A stretch of DNA of 64,000 bases, taken from NCBI GenBank assembly GCA_022376925.1, contig JAIOJX010000032.1:100804794-100868793 (forward strand), written 5' to 3'. The position numbers and the translations under genes are program-made. The stretch comes from Tragulus kanchil (lineage: Eukaryota > Chordata > Mammalia > Artiodactyla > Tragulidae). The notes beneath the pieces are model-generated. The model searched no databases. It was given only the letters and a program-made list of their open reading frames with translations, and was not told where the DNA came from. Below are positions 11,763-23,254 of the stretch, in pieces (within the stretch, counting starts at the first letter, position 1; the number at the start of each line of letters is the position of its first letter).

Positions 11763-13748
11763 GGTGTGTACTATTGATTTGAGCTCTTTAATGGTTTGTT
11801 GACCTATCAGTCCTTCTGGTTCTTCTTCAGTTACTGGGAATTTTTTATTTCCCTATTAATTTGCCAAAGTTCCATAAAATTTCAAATATGCTGGCAGAGA
11901 GCTGGTCTTAGCATTATCTTAGATTTCTGAAAATCTAAGACGAACTTTAGTTTTCTCCCCATTTGTATTTGTAATTAGTGTGTGTGTATGTGTGCACATG
12001 TGTGTGCGTGGACATGTATGTACCTTCTCTCATCTTGATCAGTCATGCTGAAGTGTGGTCTGACATTAATATACCTACCTAAGCTTTCTTTTGGAAAGTT
12101 TGATTTACACTTATATGCCATTCATTGATGTGGGACCTTTGGTTTATCTGACAGTTTTTAGCAGCATTAGCAGACTTTTTACAATATCTAGTTAGAAAGT
12201 CCCCATTTTTATTAGAGTAAACTAAACTATGTGTATTTATTGTGATTCTTGATAAATGTGGATTTTTTTCCTGTTATATTTTATGTTTTAAATTTACCAT
12301 GCAGCTCTCTTATGTGCATTTTTTTCCTTTTCTGCCTTCTTGTTTAATATTTAAGCTTTTGCATTTAATATTTTCCTTCTCCCAGTTAAGATGTCAAGTA
12401 TTCTATTTTGATTCTGTTTAGTGGTTACAAGTAAATAAGTCTGATGAAAATCAAAATCTCCATCCTGCTCCTAAATGATACCTGAGAATAATTCCCATAT
12501 CCCTTTCTCACAGTCTTCCATCATTATCATTTAGTATTTGAATTCTACTTTATTCTCTCTTTTCTTAATTGCTTCACACTGTTGTTCCTGCCATACAACA
12601 ATGTGAATCAGCCATAACTATGTATGTATCTCCTCCCTCATGAGCCTTTGCCCCGCCTTCACTTTCCACCCATCTCAGTGGTTGTGGCTCTGAGGCTCCA
12701 GAGCACAGGCTCAATAGTTGTGGCTCATGGGCTCAGCTGCTCTGCAGCATGTGAGATCTGCCTGGATCAGGGATTGAACCCGTGTCTCCTGCATTGGCAG
12801 GCAAACTCTCTACCACTGAGCTACCAGGGAAGCTCAGGTGTGTACTATTGATTTGAGCTCTTTAATGGTTTGTTGACCTATCAGTCCTTCTGGTTCTTCT
12901 TCAGTTACTGGGAATTTTTTATTTCCCTATTAATTTGCCAAAGTTCCATAAAATTTCAAATATGCTGGCAGAGAGCTGGTCTTAGCATTATCTTAGATTT
13001 CTGAAAATCTAAGACGAACTTTAGTTTTCTCCCCATTTGTATTTGTAATTAGTGTGTGTGTATGTGTGCACATGTGTGTGCGTGGACATGTATGTACCTT
13101 CTCTCATCTTGATCAGTCATGCTGAAGTGTGGTCTGACATTAATATACCTACCTAAGCTTTCTTTTGGAAAGTTTGATTTACACTTATATGCCATTCATT
13201 GATGTGGGACCTTTGGTTTATCTGACAGTTTTTAGCAGCATTAGCAGACTTTTTACAATATCTAGTTAGAAAGTCCCCATTTTTATTAGAGTAAACTAAA
13301 CTATGTGTATTTATTGTGATTCTTGATAAATGTGGATTTTTTTCCTGTTATATTTTATGTTTTAAATTTACCATGCAGCTCTCTTATGTGCATTTTTTTC
13401 CTTTTCTGCCTTCTTGTTTAATATTTAAGCTTTTGCATTTAATATTTTCCTTCTCCCAGTTAAGATGTCAAGTATTCTATTTTGATTCTGTTTAGTGGTT
13501 ACAAGTAAATAAGTCTGATGAAAATCAAAATCTCCATCCTGCTCCTAAATGATACCTGAGAATAATTCCCATATCCCTTTCTCACAGTCTTCCATCATTA
13601 TCATTTAGTATTTGAATTCTACTTTATTCTCTCTTTTCTTAATTGCTTCACACTGTTGTTCCTGCCATACAACAATGTGAATCAGCCATAACTATGTATG
13701 TATCTCCTCCCTCATGAGCCTTTGCCCCGCCTTCACTTTCCACCCATC
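11601..13748 (+). repeat. Tandem duplication 4 (1074-bp unit)
   Basis: Bases 11601-12674 recur at 12675-13748 with no differences that I noticed and no spacer. The left edge cuts through the SINE at 11405-11762, so the second copy carries only a truncated SINE. This would be unusual for retroposition and is expected for a copied block. Confidence 0.95.
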
Positions 13749-14010
13749 TCACAGAGCGGCGGTCTGGGCTCCCGGTCTGATTCAGCAGCTTCCCACCAGC
13801 TGTCTGTTTTACACGTGGTGGTGTACATAGGTCAATGCCACTTTCTCCGATCGTCCTAGCTCTCCTGCTGCTGCTGGGTCCACAAGTCTGTTCTCTGTGT
13901 CTGCATCGCCATTCCTCCCCTGCAAAGAGGTTCATCAGTACTGTTTTTCTAGGTTCCATATAGATGGTTAGTACATGATATCTGCTTTTCGGACTTAGGT
14001 CACCGTGTAT
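13650..14010 (-). mobile_element. L1 3'-UTR fragment
   Basis: gttgttcctgccatacaacaatgtgaatcagccataa and, after a divergent stretch, cctgcaaagaggttcatcagtactg with ttctaggttccatatagatg are the reverse complement of a ruminant L1 3' end. The first part also appears about 1074 bp earlier in the duplicated block. Confidence 0.6.
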
Positions 14011-14802
14011 GACAAGCTCTTCGTTAGACCTTTTGACTGCCTATTGTGGCCCATCTCCTGTGTGATTTGCGGTTGTCTATTATGCATTTTTCAAGTAGGG
14101 GTTCTTCCCTTGGGGAAGCCATAGGTGCTATGAGCACAGGAGCATCTTTACAGAATGATTTCAGTTTTCCTTTACAGAGGAGGGGGTGGGGGTTGGCTTC
14201 AAGTAGCCAGTGGCTTTGTATCCCAGAAACACCCATGTCGTGGGCGTTTCAACCCCACCCCTCTGTACAGTTTCTGCCTTCTCCTGGGTGACGTGGAGCT
14301 CCAGCCACCCTGCTCAGATCACATGCTCCTCTGCTTGCTCCCTGAGAGAGTGTACAGTTGTTTTTTAGAATTAGTTTTACAGACGGGGTGGCATTTTGTG
14401 GCCTTGGACCTTATTCTTTCAGCTCAGTTCCAGCTTCGCATTCAGATAAGGCCTGGGGCTCAGACTGAACTTAAATCCCCAGCCAGTCCCCGGGATCTTT
14501 CTTTATTTGATCCAAATTTCCCGTGGGGTCACTTGACTGTAGTTCTCACTGACATCTTTAATTCTTAGTTTCTTCTCTGTGTCTAACACCTGGGGATTTT
14601 TAGTTTAACTATTTCTAGGTGAGTTATGGGTTCTTGGTATAATTCTTTGCATTGTTACACTTCATCCAGAAATCCTCTGTGTTTAAAGTGGGGGGAGTGT
14701 GCCTTCTATATTGGCTATAGGTCACCACATTGGCCAGACTTACTTACATGTGTTTAAAAATGTTTTGCTTTAAGTAATCCGTTTTTCCTCCACACTTCTC
14801 AG
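14011..14802. other. Intronic sequence upstream of the EEPHNYEATIS exon
   Basis: A 137-codon open frame (14155-14568) and an overlapping one read through G/C-richer DNA, but there is no splice pattern that joins FYB2 and no recognisable family. It may be an old retroelement remnant. No gene called. Confidence 0.45.
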
Positions 14803-14903
14803 TGCTGAATCTGAAGAACCACATAATTATGAAGCAACAATTTCCTATCTGAAATACTCCAGCAACTCCATTAACCGGCGCACCACAAAAGAAATTGCTG
14901 ATT
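14803..14903 (+). CDS. FYB2: FYB2 exon encoding EEPHNYEATISYL segment
   Basis: A strong polypyrimidine tract and cag precede the exon and gtaagt follows it. The 101 bp read AESEEPHNYEATISYLKYSS followed by NSINRRTTKEIAD. The first base completes a codon begun upstream; one base (t) is carried into the exon at 20418. The EEPHNYEATISYL string is the clearest family signature in the 5' half of the window. The tyrosines are in acidic or polar context but do not form a YDDV motif. The last 26 bp recur at 16017-16042 at the left edge of an assembly duplication, without the rest of the exon. Confidence 0.85.
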
Positions 14904-15584
14904 GTAAGTTTGCTAAGCCAATTAATATTGTTAACCCCGTATGAAATAAAAATAAGTCCAAAATGGCATTTCCCCCCAGCTAGCTCTAAGTTTAAAAATT
15001 CACAGTCATACTGCTCTACAATCACATTTCTTCTCCCCACCCTACTTCTAGCCTCTTAAAAATATAAATAAACCCAGCGGAGCATTAGTGGTACCTCCCT
15101 GCTCCAAGGCCTGCCTTCTCACTGCTTCTCTTCTCTCCTTCACCAATCTACATAGATGCTTTTCCTCTTATAGATAATGGGAGGGGAAGTCAAGATATGG
15201 TGATTCATTTTCTCCTCCCATGGAAACTTCATCTCTCTTCTCCTGGTGTCTGTCTTGAAGTTCCTGGTAGCCATGCACGAAAAGGGAGATAAGAGACTAG
15301 GGGAATGAGGTCCTGGTGGTTAGCCTGAATAGGAGCAGGGGATTCAGTAAATGGATCTGACCACTGGTTCAGAGCTGAGTCTTCCTGCTCTGGTATTGCC
15401 GATAAACCACAGACCTTTCCATGAAAGAAAAAAAAAAAAATGAGAGAGAGAGACCCTCTCAAGCAAGATGGTGAAGAAGCAGGAACTCACAGCATTTACT
15501 CAGGATTCTATGTCTTTGTCCTGCCTAAATTAATAGAATCAGTCAGTTCTCTACAAAGGCATAAATATTAGTGCTGGAATAAGC

Positions 15585-15800
15585 ACTAGTATTTACTGAG
15601 CCTGTACTGTGGGCCACAGTTCTGTTGAGGCCTCTGTGCACGTCCCTTTGGTATAGCCATTGTAGTAGCGCATTTTTAGTAGCAGAAAACAGAAGATCAG
15701 AGAGACTGAGTTGCATCAGGTCACACAAGTAATATGTGGAGGGGCTGAAATGTACAGTGGCTCAGCTTGCCCCTGAGATCCAGGCTCTTTCCATGATTCT
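15585..15800 (+). repeat. MIR-like SINE remnant
   Basis: tatttactgagcctgtactgtgggccacag, then gatcagagagactgag, caggtcacacaagtaat and gggctgaaat follow the order of the mammalian-wide MIR consensus. It is repeated 1139 bp downstream. Confidence 0.65.
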
Positions 15801-16016
15801 ATGCTGCTTCTCTTTAAAGAACATTTGACTTCTCTGAAAGGAGAGTTAGTGATTCCCCTGCTGCAACCTCTTTATTGTACAGACAAAAAGTCCAGGGCTC
15901 GGAGAGAAGAAATCATTTGATTGAGAATGCATGCTTAAGAAGTTCATGGGTAGGAGTTAGAACCCACTGAAATGTCCTTCCTCTCCTTGGGAAATAAAGG
16001 GTCAAAGAACTACACC

Positions 16017-16042
16017 GCGCACCACAAAAGAAATTGCTGATT
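16017..16042 (+). other. Truncated duplicate of FYB2 exon 3' end
   Basis: The final 26 bases of the exon at 14803-14903 and its gtaagt donor are repeated here, directly after the first copy of the duplicated block. There is no acceptor and the upstream exon sequence is missing, so this cannot be a functional exon. It marks the left edge of the second copy of a 1139-bp tandem unit, most likely an assembly overlap. Confidence 0.85.
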
Positions 16043-17152
16043 GTAAGTTTGCTAAGCCAATTAATATTGTTAACCCCGTATGAAATAAAAATAAGTCCAA
16101 AATGGCATTTCCCCCCAGCTAGCTCTAAGTTTAAAAATTCACAGTCATACTGCTCTACAATCACATTTCTTCTCCCCACCCTACTTCTAGCCTCTTAAAA
16201 ATATAAATAAACCCAGCGGAGCATTAGTGGTACCTCCCTGCTCCAAGGCCTGCCTTCTCACTGCTTCTCTTCTCTCCTTCACCAATCTACATAGATGCTT
16301 TTCCTCTTATAGATAATGGGAGGGGAAGTCAAGATATGGTGATTCATTTTCTCCTCCCATGGAAACTTCATCTCTCTCTCCTGGTGTCTGTCTTGAAGTT
16401 CCTGGTAGCCATGCACGAAAAGGGAGATAAGAGACTAGGGGAATGAGGTCCTGGTGGTTAGCCTGAATAGGAGCAGGGGATTCAGTAAATGGATCTGACC
16501 ACTGGTTCAGAGCTGAGTCTTCCTGCTCTGGTATTGCCGATAAACCACAGACCTTTCCATGAAAGAAAAAAAAAAAAATGAGAGAGAGAGACCCTCTCAA
16601 GCAAGATGGTGAAGAAGCAGGAACTCACAGCATTTACTCAGGATTCTATGTCTTTGTCCTGCCTAAATTAATAGAATCAGTCAGTTCTCTACAAAGGCAT
16701 AAATATTAGTGCTGGAATAAGCACTAGTATTTACTGAGCCTGTACTGTGGGCCACAGTTCTGTTGAGGCCTCTGTGCACGTCCCTTTGGTATAGCCATTG
16801 TAGTAGCGCATTTTTAGTAGCAGAAAACAGAAGATCAGAGAGACTGAGTTGCATCAGGTCACACAAGTAATATGTGGAGGGGCTGAAATGTACAGTGGCT
16901 CAGCTTGCCCCTGAGATCCAGGCTCTTTCCATGATTCTATGCTGCTTCTCTTTAAAGAACATTTGACTTCTCTGAAAGGAGAGTTAGTGATTCCCCTGCT
17001 GCAACCTCTTTATTGTACAGACAAAAAGTCCAGGGCTCGGAGAGAAGAAATCATTTGATTGAGAATGCATGCTTAAGAAGTTCATGGGTAGGAGTTAGAA
17101 CCCACTGAAATGTCCTTCCTCTCCTTGGGAAATAAAGGGTCAAAGAACTACA

Positions 17153-20100
17153 TTCTAGAAAAACTTTGTCCTCCACTAAAAAAGCTCTAGATTCTCCAAA
17201 ATGACTTGTAAAACGCTAGCCATAAGAAGTGGAACTCCTGTCCTCATCAATACAGAAGGCATTGCTTCTCCATAGTTGGGGTGTCTGGGCCCCTGCTTCA
17301 AGAGCTCAGCTTCTCAAATGCTAACATTCACATGAATTAGCTGGGATCTTGCTATAACGTGGATTCTAGCTCTCTACTCTGGGTTGGGCCAGAGAGTCTG
17401 CCTTTCTCACAAGTACCCTTGTGATCCTGCTAGCTCTTTTAGAAAGGTTGTGGGCCCCGCGTGGACTGTATTCCAGCTGCATGTTTTTCATTGATGAGGA
17501 ACCCTTCCCTTATTTAGGTACCAAAAAAAAAAAAAAAGAAGTGGGAAACCTATGCTTCTTACCCACCTGGCAGGAAGAAGGCAGTCCTCCCCACTTTTGC
17601 TACCATGCTAACTAAAACAGACTAAAACAGAGGGTTTAAATATCTAGAGTCTCATAACATAGTACTCCAAAAGTTCATGTTTCAATTGAAAATCACTCAT
17701 CATACTGACAACCAGAAAAGTCTCAACTTGAACAAACAATAGTGAGTGATAGATGCAAACACTGGGATGACTGAAGTGTTAGAATTTTCTAATAAAGGTT
17801 TAAAGCAGCTTATAAAAGTGCTTCAGTGAGCAATTATAGATATAATTGAAACAAAGTGAGAAAAAGGTCTTATTAAAGAAATAGGATGTCTCTGCAGAGA
17901 AATGGAAGATGTAAAGAAAACACAAATGGAAAATTTAAAGCTGAAAAAATACAGTAAAGTCAAAAATGCTCAATAGCAAAATAGAGGGAACAGAAGAATC
18001 AGTAAACTTGAAAAAAGAACTAGCTCATATTGGATTTCTACCTCTGCTCACCAAGGGTAAGGAATGTCAGTGCTACGTTTTCAGGAAAAAGAGAGGGAAA
18101 GAAAGGGAAGGAGGGAGAGGTCTTTGCCATAGCCTTTGGGTGTGTCTATCTCTTGAGCAGTGCCAAGAAAACAGACGGTCACCCTCAGGGACAGGGCACG
18201 GCACAGCGGCCGTTCTGAAGCTTCGCCCTTTCGTGCAGACTGGATGATGGGTAGCAGGTTTTAGGCTGTTCTGGAAGCACTGCAGAATTGTCCTTAGAGC
18301 TCATCTAGACCCGTGCCTTTCAGACCATACTTCCTAGGACCCGACGGCTGTCCTAAGGGGTCCTGGAAACCCCTGGGGATAAGTTCAGCTAGAGAAGTTT
18401 TGTTTTGGCTCCCATAATATTGTATTTAAATGAATGATTCCATGGCTAGAAGACAGTTTGAAAGCCATTTCCTAACTGAGCAAGCCTAGGCAAGTTACTT
18501 CACTTCTCTGAGTGTCTCCTCCTCAGCAGTAAATCAGAATATTAGTAGTGATTATTGTGGAAAAAAAAATGTTAGCTAATTTTTGTTATTTTTGCTCTAG
18601 TATTAGTAATAATTGTCTTACCTCCTGGTGTAAAACATGAGGAAGGGTCACACTGACAGTTAACACATGGACGGAGATCTGAGGAGGGCCTGGAAGACAT
18701 GACCATGACGTGTCATGAGTGTACCATGTAGGAGTACAGTGGCGGGTTGCTGAGGACTGTCTTCCGACATCTGTCCTTTTTCTCCCAGCTGGGGCAGAGC
18801 TAGTCAGTGGAGAGTTATACAGCTCCCTGTGGGAAGTGCGTGGGGGCTCTAATGCTTTCGGTTGGATCCTCCTATTTTAATTCCTAGACCCTTTCCTGAC
18901 CCCCTGGGCTATGATCATTTGTACTTTATATTCCTACCTTGGGAGCCAGTTTCGATGGCAATATTTACTGCTGGGAGAACCTCCACTTTGACAGAGAATA
19001 GTATCAAATTACAAATGCATTATTAATTGTGTCTGTATTGTCTTGTTTATTAGCCTCATCAAATAAGTCCTCTCTGGGCCTTGGTTTTCCCATTTCTAAG
19101 AATAATAATATCTCCCTCCAGACCAGGTGAAAGGTAGATGAAGAGAGATCATGATTTATTAATTCTTCCCAAAACACGGAAGGGTGAATAAATTGGGGGG
19201 ATGGGGAATAAATTGGGGAGAAAAGGAGATTATCATTTTTAAAATTGGAAAATAAACCCATACTTGAAGAGGCCAGCTGCATCATAAGCAGATAATTCTT
19301 AGATGTTTTTAAAGCAAGTAATAGCAGAATAGAATGTGTTGATTCAAAACGTGGTGGAAGTAAAAGTGTGTAATGACCAGGTTGAAGTAAAGGTTGTTAA
19401 TCTGCCACACAGAATTTTAAGACCTTGTATCAACAATCACATGTCACTAGGCCTGAAAGGAAAACTGTGATTTCATCTAAATAATTTATGAATGAATTGT
19501 ATGTGTAGAATAATAATGGCTTAGAAATGTGTGTTGTTGTTTGGTCACTTGTGTAAATTAAAACTTTCTCCAGCAGCAAGAAAGAGAAAGAAACAGGGCA
19601 AGTCCTTGTGTATTATGTATATGTATTCACTAACAAGAGGGGGAAACATGTATAGATGACTTTTAAGCAAAGAAAATTCAATTAGTGATTTTATTTTTAA
19701 GCTATCATTTTCTATATATGATCTCCCCATGAACTCTGGAAGGCAGGTGCCAGTTGGCCCCATTTCTCAGATGAAAAATCTGAGGTTCAAAAAAGTGAAG
19801 TAATTTGTCTGTAATTCCACGGGTGTAGGAAGTGGCAGGACCCAAATTCCTGCTACTTACTTGTATTTGTTGATGATTAAATTTGGCATCATGCCATTAA
19901 ATGAAATCCACAAGCTTTTGGAAAAGTCAGAAGGTATTTGAGCTTAGCTGACAGCCAGCTGTACCAAGGAAACAAAATTCTCATGGAGGAAAACACTTTT
20001 AGGCATATCATGGAGTTCTCTTTGTTGAAGTGGGATTTGGGCTTTTGTTGGCCTTTTTTTCTTTCCCTTTCCTTTCAAGTCTGCCTTCTGATTGCTACCA

Positions 20101-20417
20101 CTGAATTGCAGTACTTTCTCTTGAAGTATGAATTCATTCTGAAGTACGACTCTGTTTAACAAAAAGGAAACTGACAGTTGTTTCGAATGGTTTCGTTGAT
20201 AGTACTTTCTATCCTAGAAATCCTCAGAAATGATACCATGATCAATGACCTGAGAATTTCCTAAACCACATAGAAAGTCTTCCATACATTGATAGCTCTG
20301 ATGGTTGAGAAAACTGAACTCAGCCACTGTCCATAACTGCTTTAACCCTGGGTACAGTATAAGACATGGATGCTGTGAGAAATTGCCTTGAAATAATACT
20401 TTCATGTTTATTTTTAG
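17153..20417. other. Intron, mostly unique; old LINE-like remnant
   Basis: About 17640-18020 resembles a degraded LINE segment (aaatggaagatgtaaagaaaac, gctcaatagcaaaatagaggg, gaatcagtaaacttg). The rest is single-copy AT-rich DNA. A poly-A run lies near 17522. No FYB2 exon and no other gene seen. Confidence 0.45.
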
Positions 20418-20452
20418 CAACTTATGAAGTGAGAATCGGAGAACTCCAAAAG
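20418..20452 (+). CDS. FYB2: FYB2 35-bp exon (TYEVRIGELQK)
   Basis: The acceptor atttttag and a gt donor bound a 35-bp exon. With the t carried from the previous exon it reads S-TYEVRIGELQK and ends exactly in phase 0. The following exon then continues with PWKSFKHQDL, giving ELQKPWKSF, a recognisable family string. The donor is gtaccg, which departs from gtaagt at positions +4 to +6, so this may be a weak donor and the exon may be skipped at some rate. Skipping 35 bp would shift the frame. The exon lies in single-copy sequence between two duplicated blocks. Confidence 0.75.
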
Positions 20453-20914
20453 GTACCGTTTATTTTCTTCTCATCAGCTTCACGGCTTCACGGCTAAAGC
20501 AAGTGTATGGAGTTTATTCTGAAGTAGTTTCTTTCAGGAGGGAGGAAAGCTCTTTGTTTTGAGTTTTCCTCCGGTTTCAGAGACATTCAGCTTCATACAT
20601 GTGCATCTCAGTGTTTTTGAGCTTGGTAGCTGGAATCTGATTTCACCCTTTCTTGATGACTTGGCGTCCTCCTGAGTATAAGGGGTTGAATGGGCACTGT
20701 TCACACTTCTCTTATGAGATGCTCTTGGGCTCTTGTAGGTGTTCAGAAGCATTTGCCTTCACATCACACCACCGTGGCCTGTTTCCTGTGATTGTTTTCT
20801 TATTATATCAATTATTATTCCTTCTTCTGTCAACCTCTTTGTATCCAGCAGTGAGTTTTCAAGTGGTATAGCATGCATCAAGTCCCTGTTTAGGGGCAAG
20901 TACCTGTGTACATG

Positions 20915-21113
20915 GGCTTCCCTGGTGATTCAACTGGTAAAGAATCTACCTGCAATGCGGGAGACCCTGGTTCAGTTCCTGAGTCGGGAAGATCCCCTGT
21001 AGAAGGGATAGGCTACCCACTCCACTTGCCTGGAGAATTCCATGGATAGAGGAGCCTGGCAGGCTACAGTCCATGAGGTCACAAAAAGTCAGACATGCCT
21101 GAGTGACGAACAC
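20915..21113 (+). mobile_element. Bov-A2-type SINE
   Basis: gggcttccctggtgattcaa, gtaaagaatctacctgcaat, gggagaccctggttcagt, cgggaagatcccctg, ggagcctggcaggctacagt and ctgagtgacgaacact follow the Bov-A2 order from head to tail. Sense orientation relative to FYB2. Confidence 0.88.
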
Positions 21114-22009
21114 TTGCATTGTTTCATGTGTGTATACATGGCAACATGTAATCCTCAGTCACCCTGTGAACTGGCATCACTGCTTCCATTTTACAGATAA
21201 AAACTCAAAACTCAGAAAGGTTACATAACCTGTAAATAAAGTAGCAGAGGTAAAAAGCAAGGTCCATCTAACTTGTCTTTCTGCCAGTGCTGCCATCCAA
21301 TCTGTTAGAATTATGTGGAAAATGAGAGCTAGTCACCCCTGAATGTAAGCCATAAGGCTCTCCTAAGTAGGGTATATGAGTTCTTGGGCCTGGACTCTGT
21401 GGCAGCATTTTGGATGCACAGATATTTTCTATTCTCTTTGGGTTCTTGGCTAGATTCCAGGTAGTGCGTGGCATCAGGTATGTGACAGCTAATTAAATGA
21501 GGGGCTACGTTGTAGTCACTGGGGCCTAAGTTTAACACCACCAAGTCTTGATCACACGAGAGCTGATTTTTGATGGGAAGTGTGTGATCAGGAAAGGAGA
21601 ATTCCCCTCATGGCTTGCATACTTGCCTATTCCAATTTTGCTCACGGGACTACTGCTCAAATGTCACACATTCCTATTTGCTCATGGGGTTTTAAAGTTT
21701 TTATCCTATAGATGCATTCATGGGTGGACGTGCAGAGAACAGCTTAATTTTCTAAGTGAGATTATACATTACCTCTGGCATGCACCGTAACTTTAAAAAT
21801 CCCTGTTTCCTTTTTGCATTGATCTTCAGCTCTACTAGCACTGGTTCACGAGACATTCTGTTTTCAGCATCTGCCTTTTCTCTTGTACAGAGACCTCACT
21901 TGCCTCACCTTTTGGTCATGTCTTTAATGATCAGCAACCAAACAGAGGCCTGGTTGAGGTTTGACTGGGGTAGATTTATGAAAATGACCAGTTTTCTCTT
22001 TCCTTTCAG

Positions 22010-22041
22010 CCTTGGAAGAGTTTTAAACATCAAGACCTTAG
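22010..22041 (+). CDS. FYB2: FYB2 32-bp exon (PWKSFKHQDL)
   Basis: The acceptor tttcctttcag and the donor gtaagt flank 32 bp that read PWKSFKHQDL in phase 0 with ag left over. The ag joins the first c of the exon at 29561 to make Ser, and the frame continues PKHEEEDKK. A second identical copy with the same splice sites lies at 23198-23229 inside the duplicated block. Using both would add 32 bp and break the frame, so only one copy can belong to the true transcript. Which copy is kept is arbitrary. Confidence 0.8.
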
Positions 22042-23197
22042 GTAAGTTTTATCTTCAAAAGGAAAAATATTTATCAACAACTGACCCTTTGCTGACAGAA
22101 CTGGTTTTCCTTTAATGGGCCAGCTGTTTCCAGTGCCTGACCTGGTTCAACATTCCTAGTGCCCTGCAAGGAGAAGATGCACAGGGGTTCCTGCCCAGTC
22201 TTTCAGGTTCACCTCATTCTAGCCCACTCTGCACTCACTCAGCAGTGGCTTGCTGAGTCCCCACCATGCATTTGCTAGCCACAGGATCTTGAGCAGTGAC
22301 AGAGGCCTAGTATTTTAGTGTATACATGGCAACATGTAATCCTCAGTCACCCTGTGAACTGGCATCACTGCTTCCATTTTACAGATAAAAACTCAAAACT
22401 CAGAAAGGTTACATAACCTGTAAATAAAGTAGCAGAGGTAAAAAGCAAGGTCCATCTAACTTGTCTTTCTGCCAGTGCTGCCATCCAATCTGTTAGAATT
22501 ATGTGGAAAATGAGAGCTAGTCACCCCTGAATGTAAGCCATAAGGCTCTCCTAAGTAGGGTATATGAGTTCTTGGGCCTGGACTCTGTGGCAGCATTTTG
22601 GATGCACAGATATTTTCTATTCTCTTTGGGTTCTTGGCTAGATTCCAGGTAGTGCGTGGCATCAGGTATGTGACAGCTAATTAAATGAGGGGCTACGTTG
22701 TAGTCACTGGGGCCTAAGTTTAACACCACCAAGTCTTGATCACACGAGAGCTGATTTTTGATGGGAAGTGTGTGATCAGGAAAGGAGAATTCCCCTCATG
22801 GCTTGCATACTTGCCTATTCCAATTTTGCTCACGGGACTACTGCTCAAATGTCACACATTCCTATTTGCTCATGGGGTTTTAAAGTTTTTATCCTATAGA
22901 TGCATTCATGGGTGGACGTGCAGAGAACAGCTTAATTTTCTAAGTGAGATTATACATTACCTCTGGCATGCACCGTAACTTTAAAAATCCCTGTTTCCTT
23001 TTTGCATTGATCTTCAGCTCTACTAGCACTGGTTCACGAGACATTCTGTTTTCAGCATCTGCCTTTTCTCTTGTACAGAGACCTCACTTGCCTCACCTTT
23101 TGGTCATGTCTTTAATGATCAGCAACCAAACAGAGGCCTGGTTGAGGTTTGACTGGGGTAGATTTATGAAAATGACCAGTTTTCTCTTTCCTTTCAG

Positions 23198-23229
23198 CCT
23201 TGGAAGAGTTTTAAACATCAAGACCTTAG
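23198..23229 (+). other. FYB2: Duplicate copy of the FYB2 32-bp exon
   Basis: This is identical to the exon 1188 bp upstream, including acceptor and donor. Because 32 is not a multiple of three, inclusion of both copies would frameshift everything downstream, including both YDDV motifs. It sits in the second copy of an assembly-like tandem duplication and should be collapsed rather than annotated as an extra exon. Confidence 0.8.
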
Positions 23230-23254
23230 GTAAGTTTTATCTTCAAAAGGAAAA

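Larger units (their letters stand above)
14878..17152 (+). repeat. Tandem duplication 5 (1139-bp unit), cuts an exon
   Basis: Bases 14878-16015 recur at 16017-17152. The left edge lies inside the exon at 14803-14903, so the second copy has only the exon's last 26 bp and its donor. A 2-bp deletion separates the copies near 15238/16377. Each copy also holds a MIR-like element (about 15585-15800 and 16723-16940). Confidence 0.95.

Noticed and set aside
14155..14568. 137-codon + frame
   Set aside because: No recognised family, no suitable splice borders, and low complexity near its start; insufficient support for an exon.
20479..20496. Short direct repeat cttcacggcttcacggc after the 35-bp exon donor
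   Set aside because: Two nearly identical 8-9-bp units in an intron; ordinary replication slippage.
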